Below, one piece after another: positions 14,049 to 16,617 of a DNA stretch of 16,617 nucleotides. The stretch covers positions 28,360-44,976 of the forward strand of contig DIVR01000049.1 of assembly GCA_002428325.1 (NCBI GenBank), written 5' to 3'. A model generated the notes under the pieces. It did no database searches and was not told the DNA's origin. It was given only the letters and a program-made list of their open reading frames with translations. This stretch comes from a bacterium UBP4_UBA6127 (GTDB taxonomy: Bacteria > UBP4 > UBA4092). Both the position numbers and the translations under genes were made by a program. Numbering within the stretch: position 1 is the stretch's first letter; every line of letters starts with the position of its first letter.

Positions 14049-14090
14049 AAAAAGCCCTCCATCTCCGATAGAATCTAGAGAGATGGAGGG
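14049..14090 (-). terminator. Rho-independent terminator of propeller gene 2
   Basis: An 11-bp perfect stem, CCCTCCATCTC (14055-14065) with GAGATGGAGGG (14080-14090), is followed on the minus strand by CTTTTTAATTT. It lies 27 bp past the stop codon of paralog 2, just before the promoter of paralog 1. Confidence 0.9.
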
Positions 14091-14117
14091 TTCTTTGTTT
14101 AGTAATATCTAAATATC

Positions 14118-15596
14118 TTATTCCGCCAGGAAATCCGAGAGTTCTACCGGCACGACGACTTCGTTAAATTTATAAACAAAAGCATCATAGCTTCCCCAGA
14201 GGGTCGTATCAAAAGCTCCTGCTGTCACCGGGAAATTATTGCCCCAGCTCTGGCCGCAAACCACCAGCCTTTCCGAGGCATCAAAAGCGCTTCCGTAGAG
14301 CTGTTCCCAGGTATTACCTCCCAGGTAAGTCCCCATCAATAAAGTAGATAAGCTGCCATTTAAAACACCCACAAACCCTGAATAGTTGGCAGGCCGGGCC
14401 GGGTATAGGGCATCCGGTGTCACCGGGAAATCACCACTGGGGGTAAACCCGGAAACACAGATTTTACCTTGGGGAGAAATGGACATATCTTGAGTATATT
14501 CCATGCCGGAACCTCCCAGGTAGGTGGAATATATCCAATCCGTACCATCCTCTTTGACCTTGGTGACCATGGCATCATAACTTCCATGATTTGTGGTTTG
14601 ATAGGCAAGGGCTGTAACCGGATAATCAGTGCTGTCGCCTTGGGCCAGAACATAAGCATCGTCAGTAGAATCCAGGGCAACTCTGCTTCCCTGGTCTGAA
14701 CCTGACCCGCCCAGGTAAGTGCAATAAATCCAGTCGGTTCCGTCGGCGTTTACTTTGACCACGAAGGCATCATAATTTCCACCGGCATTGGCTGGCTGTT
14801 TCGCTCCGCTGGTGACCGGCAGGTTGGTACTCCGGGATGAACCGACAACAACGCCGCATCCCTCTTTATCTACTGCAATTCCGTTACCATAATCGTAGGC
14901 ACTGCCTCCGAAATAAGTTGAATACACTATCCCGGCTCCGGTGGGGTCCAGTTTAGAAATATAACCTTCCCACTGGGTATATCCTTTTTGTTTCGCAGTG
15001 GAGCTGATGGGGAAATTACTGCTCTGGGTTAACCCGGTCACATAAGCATTGCCTGCAGTGTCTATGCCTATTCCATGCACCCTGTCCGTATCACTTCCCC
15101 CCAAATAGGTGCAATAAAGAAGGCTGGTAGCCGTGGGATTGAGCTTGGCAATGAACCCATCATCAACCCCGCCGTTATAGGCCGTTTGGAAAGCCCCCGC
15201 GGTCACTGGCAAGTCGGTACTGGTGGTATAGCCTACAATATAAACATTGCCATCTTTGTCCACTTTCATATCTCTAGGATAGTCTGCGCCGGATCCCCCA
15301 AAATAAGTGCAGTATACCAGGCTGCTTAAATTAGGGCTGAACTTGGCGACAAAAATATCCTGAACATAACTGTTATAACCATTGTTATATAAAGGTTGGA
15401 CCACTCCGGCGGTAACAGGCATCCCCGTTGAATAGGTATACCCGGTCATATAAACATAGCCAGCAGAATCAACCGCTATAAATTGGCCATATTCCCCGGA
15501 TTCTCCCCCGATATAGGTGCCATAGGCAGCCGCCAGCGAAATCACCGGCAATAGAAATAAAGATACAATACTCCCAATTAACCCTTTTTTCATCAT
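14118..15596 (-). CDS. Exported SBBP-repeat beta-propeller protein, paralog 2
   Basis: The protein has 492 residues. Two ATG codons in a row (15596 and 15593) follow AGAAGG at a good distance. A signal peptide (MMKKGLIGSIVSLFLLPVISLA) precedes seven SBBP blades with the same order and spacing as paralog 1. The two proteins are similar along their full length, including the blade breaks, and the DNA holds exact matches, such as 38 bp at 14574-14611 against 12949-12986. The C-terminus is VVVPVELSDFLAE. It is predicted to be secreted or at the surface, with a binding role only guessed from the fold. A TATAAT lies upstream on the minus strand (15634 down to 15629) without a good -35, and the gene is closed by the terminator at 14049-14090. 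Confidence 0.9.
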   Translation of the reverse strand: MMKKGLIGSIVSLFLLPVISLAAAYGTYIGGESGEYGQFIAVDSAGYVYMTGYTYSTGMPVTAGVVQPLYNNGYNSYVQDIFVAKFSPNLSSLVYCTYFGGSGADYPRDMKVDKDGNVYIVGYTTSTDLPVTAGAFQTAYNGGVDDGFIAKLNPTATSLLYCTYLGGSDTDRVHGIGIDTAGNAYVTGLTQSSNFPISSTAKQKGYTQWEGYISKLDPTGAGIVYSTYFGGSAYDYGNGIAVDKEGCGVVVGSSRSTNLPVTSGAKQPANAGGNYDAFVVKVNADGTDWIYCTYLGGSGSDQGSRVALDSTDDAYVLAQGDSTDYPVTALAYQTTNHGSYDAMVTKVKEDGTDWIYSTYLGGSGMEYTQDMSISPQGKICVSGFTPSGDFPVTPDALYPARPANYSGFVGVLNGSLSTLLMGTYLGGNTWEQLYGSAFDASERLVVCGQSWGNNFPVTAGAFDTTLWGSYDAFVYKFNEVVVPVELSDFLAE

Positions 15597-15628
15597 CCCA
15601 ATCCTTCTCTAAACTATCATTTTAAATT

Positions 15629-15634
15629 ATTATA
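15629..15634 (-). promoter_or_regulatory. Possible -10 element of propeller gene 2
   Basis: TATAAT on the minus strand lies about 33 bp before the start codon, just below the terminator of the upstream paralog. No convincing -35 is found at 16-18 bp, so it is a tentative call. Confidence 0.35.
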
Positions 15635-15675
15635 ATACAAGAAAATACTGAAAGTTTTTATTCTTACCAAGAAAT

Positions 15676-15718
15676 AAAAATCCCCTCTATCACTTTTTCG
15701 GGAGAGTCATAGAGGGGA
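15676..15718 (-). terminator. Rho-independent terminator of propeller gene 3
   Basis: A 10-bp perfect stem, TCCCCTCTAT (15681-15690) with ATAGAGGGGA (15709-15718), is followed on the minus strand by TTTTTATTTC. On the plus side the hairpin is followed by GTCTTTTTG, so it may work both ways. It lies 19 bp after the stop codon of paralog 3. Confidence 0.88.
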
Positions 15719-15737
15719 GTCTTTTTGTTTAAAAATC

Positions 15738-16617
15738 TTATTCCGACAGGAAACCTGAGAGTTCCACGGGAACAATACTGGGTGAAATCTTTAATATCAC
15801 AACATCAATATCTACCCAGTTAGGTTTATAACATCCTTCGGTTACCAGGGGATTATCATTATAAGCATCCCCAACAGCATAAATATTCCCCTGGAAGTCT
15901 TTTCCTATACCATAGAAATAACCACTTCCCCTAGTATCAAGGTATGTTGACATTTCTATCTGCCCTTCAGGACTGAACTGGGTAAAAAAACCATCCCCAT
16001 TAAAAGAGACCGTCGGACAAGGGGCTCCAGAAGTAGTTGGATAATCTAAACTTAATGAATATCCGACTACAGAAACTCTCCCTTCGGGTGTTACCAACAA
16101 ACCCTGTGGCAAATCGTGATAGGAACCTCCCGTCTCAATTGTATAAAGAACTTGGGTCGCATTGGGATTTATCTTCGTTAAGAACAAACCCAGATTCCCC
16201 CCCATACAACTAATGGATTCTGAGATAAAAGTATAGTTAGTTGATTTGCCATAAGCTCCAGCTAAATAAATATTTCCGGTAGTATCAAAATCTATTCTGT
16301 AACCTTCATCATCGGTAGTTATATTTAAATAGGTAGAAAAGACCCAATCGGTTCCGGTTGGGTTCACTTTAACTAAATAAGTATCCACCCCACCCGCATT
16401 CATTGTCCCGAAAACTCCCGGGGTTACTGGAAAATCTTCGCTTACGGTACCCCCGGTTACAAAAGCATTTCCCTCTGTATCTACTTTAATTCCATGAGGG
16501 CGTTCTGTCATAGACCCCCCTAAATAAGTAGAATATTCAATACCGCTGCCTTCCTTATTCAGTTTCATCACAAAAACATTGTTATATACAGTATCACTAC
16601 TGTCCAATAAAAAATAA
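15738..16617 (-). CDS. SBBP-repeat beta-propeller protein, paralog 3 (5' end cut by window)
   Basis: About 293 codons are visible. The frame stays open to the window edge (codons read YFLLDSSD at the start), so the gene continues beyond it and the TTG at 16607 is not a true start. Compared with paralogs 1 and 2, at least the signal peptide and first blade are missing from view. About four SBBP blades remain, with motifs such as YSTYLGGS, VDTEGNAFVTGGTVSEDFPVTPGVF and DTYLVKVNPTGTDWVFSTYL. They are more diverged than in the other two, with irregular blades around FISESISCMGG. The C-terminus is PSIVPVELSGFLSE, again the shared tail. Probably exported like its neighbours. Confidence 0.9.
   Translation of the reverse strand, partial: YFLLDSSDTVYNNVFVMKLNKEGSGIEYSTYLGGSMTERPHGIKVDTEGNAFVTGGTVSEDFPVTPGVFGTMNAGGVDTYLVKVNPTGTDWVFSTYLNITTDDEGYRIDFDTTGNIYLAGAYGKSTNYTFISESISCMGGNLGLFLTKINPNATQVLYTIETGGSYHDLPQGLLVTPEGRVSVVGYSLSLDYPTTSGAPCPTVSFNGDGFFTQFSPEGQIEMSTYLDTRGSGYFYGIGKDFQGNIYAVGDAYNDNPLVTEGCYKPNWVDIDVVILKISPSIVPVELSGFLSE

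Overview
The window reads as chromosomal DNA of a bacterium with an anaerobic lifestyle. The evidence is a short-form hybrid-cluster protein, a Crp/Fnr regulator, a chromosomal ParABS locus with parS sites, and large exported beta-propeller proteins. The phylum cannot be fixed from sequence alone. The propeller tails ending in VPVELS resemble a motif seen in Bacteroidetes/Ignavibacteria-like and related uncultured lineages, and signal peptides plus exported propellers suggest a diderm, but this is inference.

Layout. (1) 1-84: 3' end of a tRNA-Gly and a terminator, shared with the convergent hcp gene. (2) 117-2172, minus strand: a Crp/Fnr-family regulator followed by hcp. A perfect TTGAT-N4-ATCAA box lies exactly 41.5 bp before the start site predicted from the hcp -10 element, so the regulator probably activates hcp. 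(3) 2261-3526: a TPR protein. (4) 3604-3747: a broken IS3-family transposase fragment. (5) 3817-6383: a visibly AT-richer three-gene minus-strand cluster of unrecognised proteins, two with signal peptides, probably a transferred or fast-evolving island. (6) 6384-6999: no gene, but about ten inverted repeats packed into 450 bp, including a nested structure and a perfect 32-bp palindrome. (7) 7000-9346, minus strand: parA-parB-HIT hydrolase operon; two identical parS-like sites lie upstream at 9505 and 9598. (8) 10020-10646, plus strand: SGNH/GDSL hydrolase with a terminator. (9) 11010-11294, minus strand: a small Met- and Cys-rich protein with a clear terminator. (10) 11558-12451, plus strand: purU, with a promoter and a structured leader. 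(11) 12493-16617, minus strand: three tandem paralogous SBBP-repeat beta-propeller proteins (the last cut by the window edge), all ending in the same VPVELS tail; the two terminators that lie between the genes fall inside the window.

Working together: the regulator and hcp form a nitrosative/redox-stress unit. ParA, ParB and the parS sites form the chromosome segregation system, with a nucleotide-cleaving HIT enzyme carried in the same operon. PurU supplies formate and tetrahydrofolate for one-carbon and purine metabolism. The propeller array is a surface or secreted gene family grown by duplication. The most notable unexplained signals are the hairpin-dense intergenic block, three palindromes sharing TTGAC-N4-GTCAA, and the shared terminal VPVELS tail.
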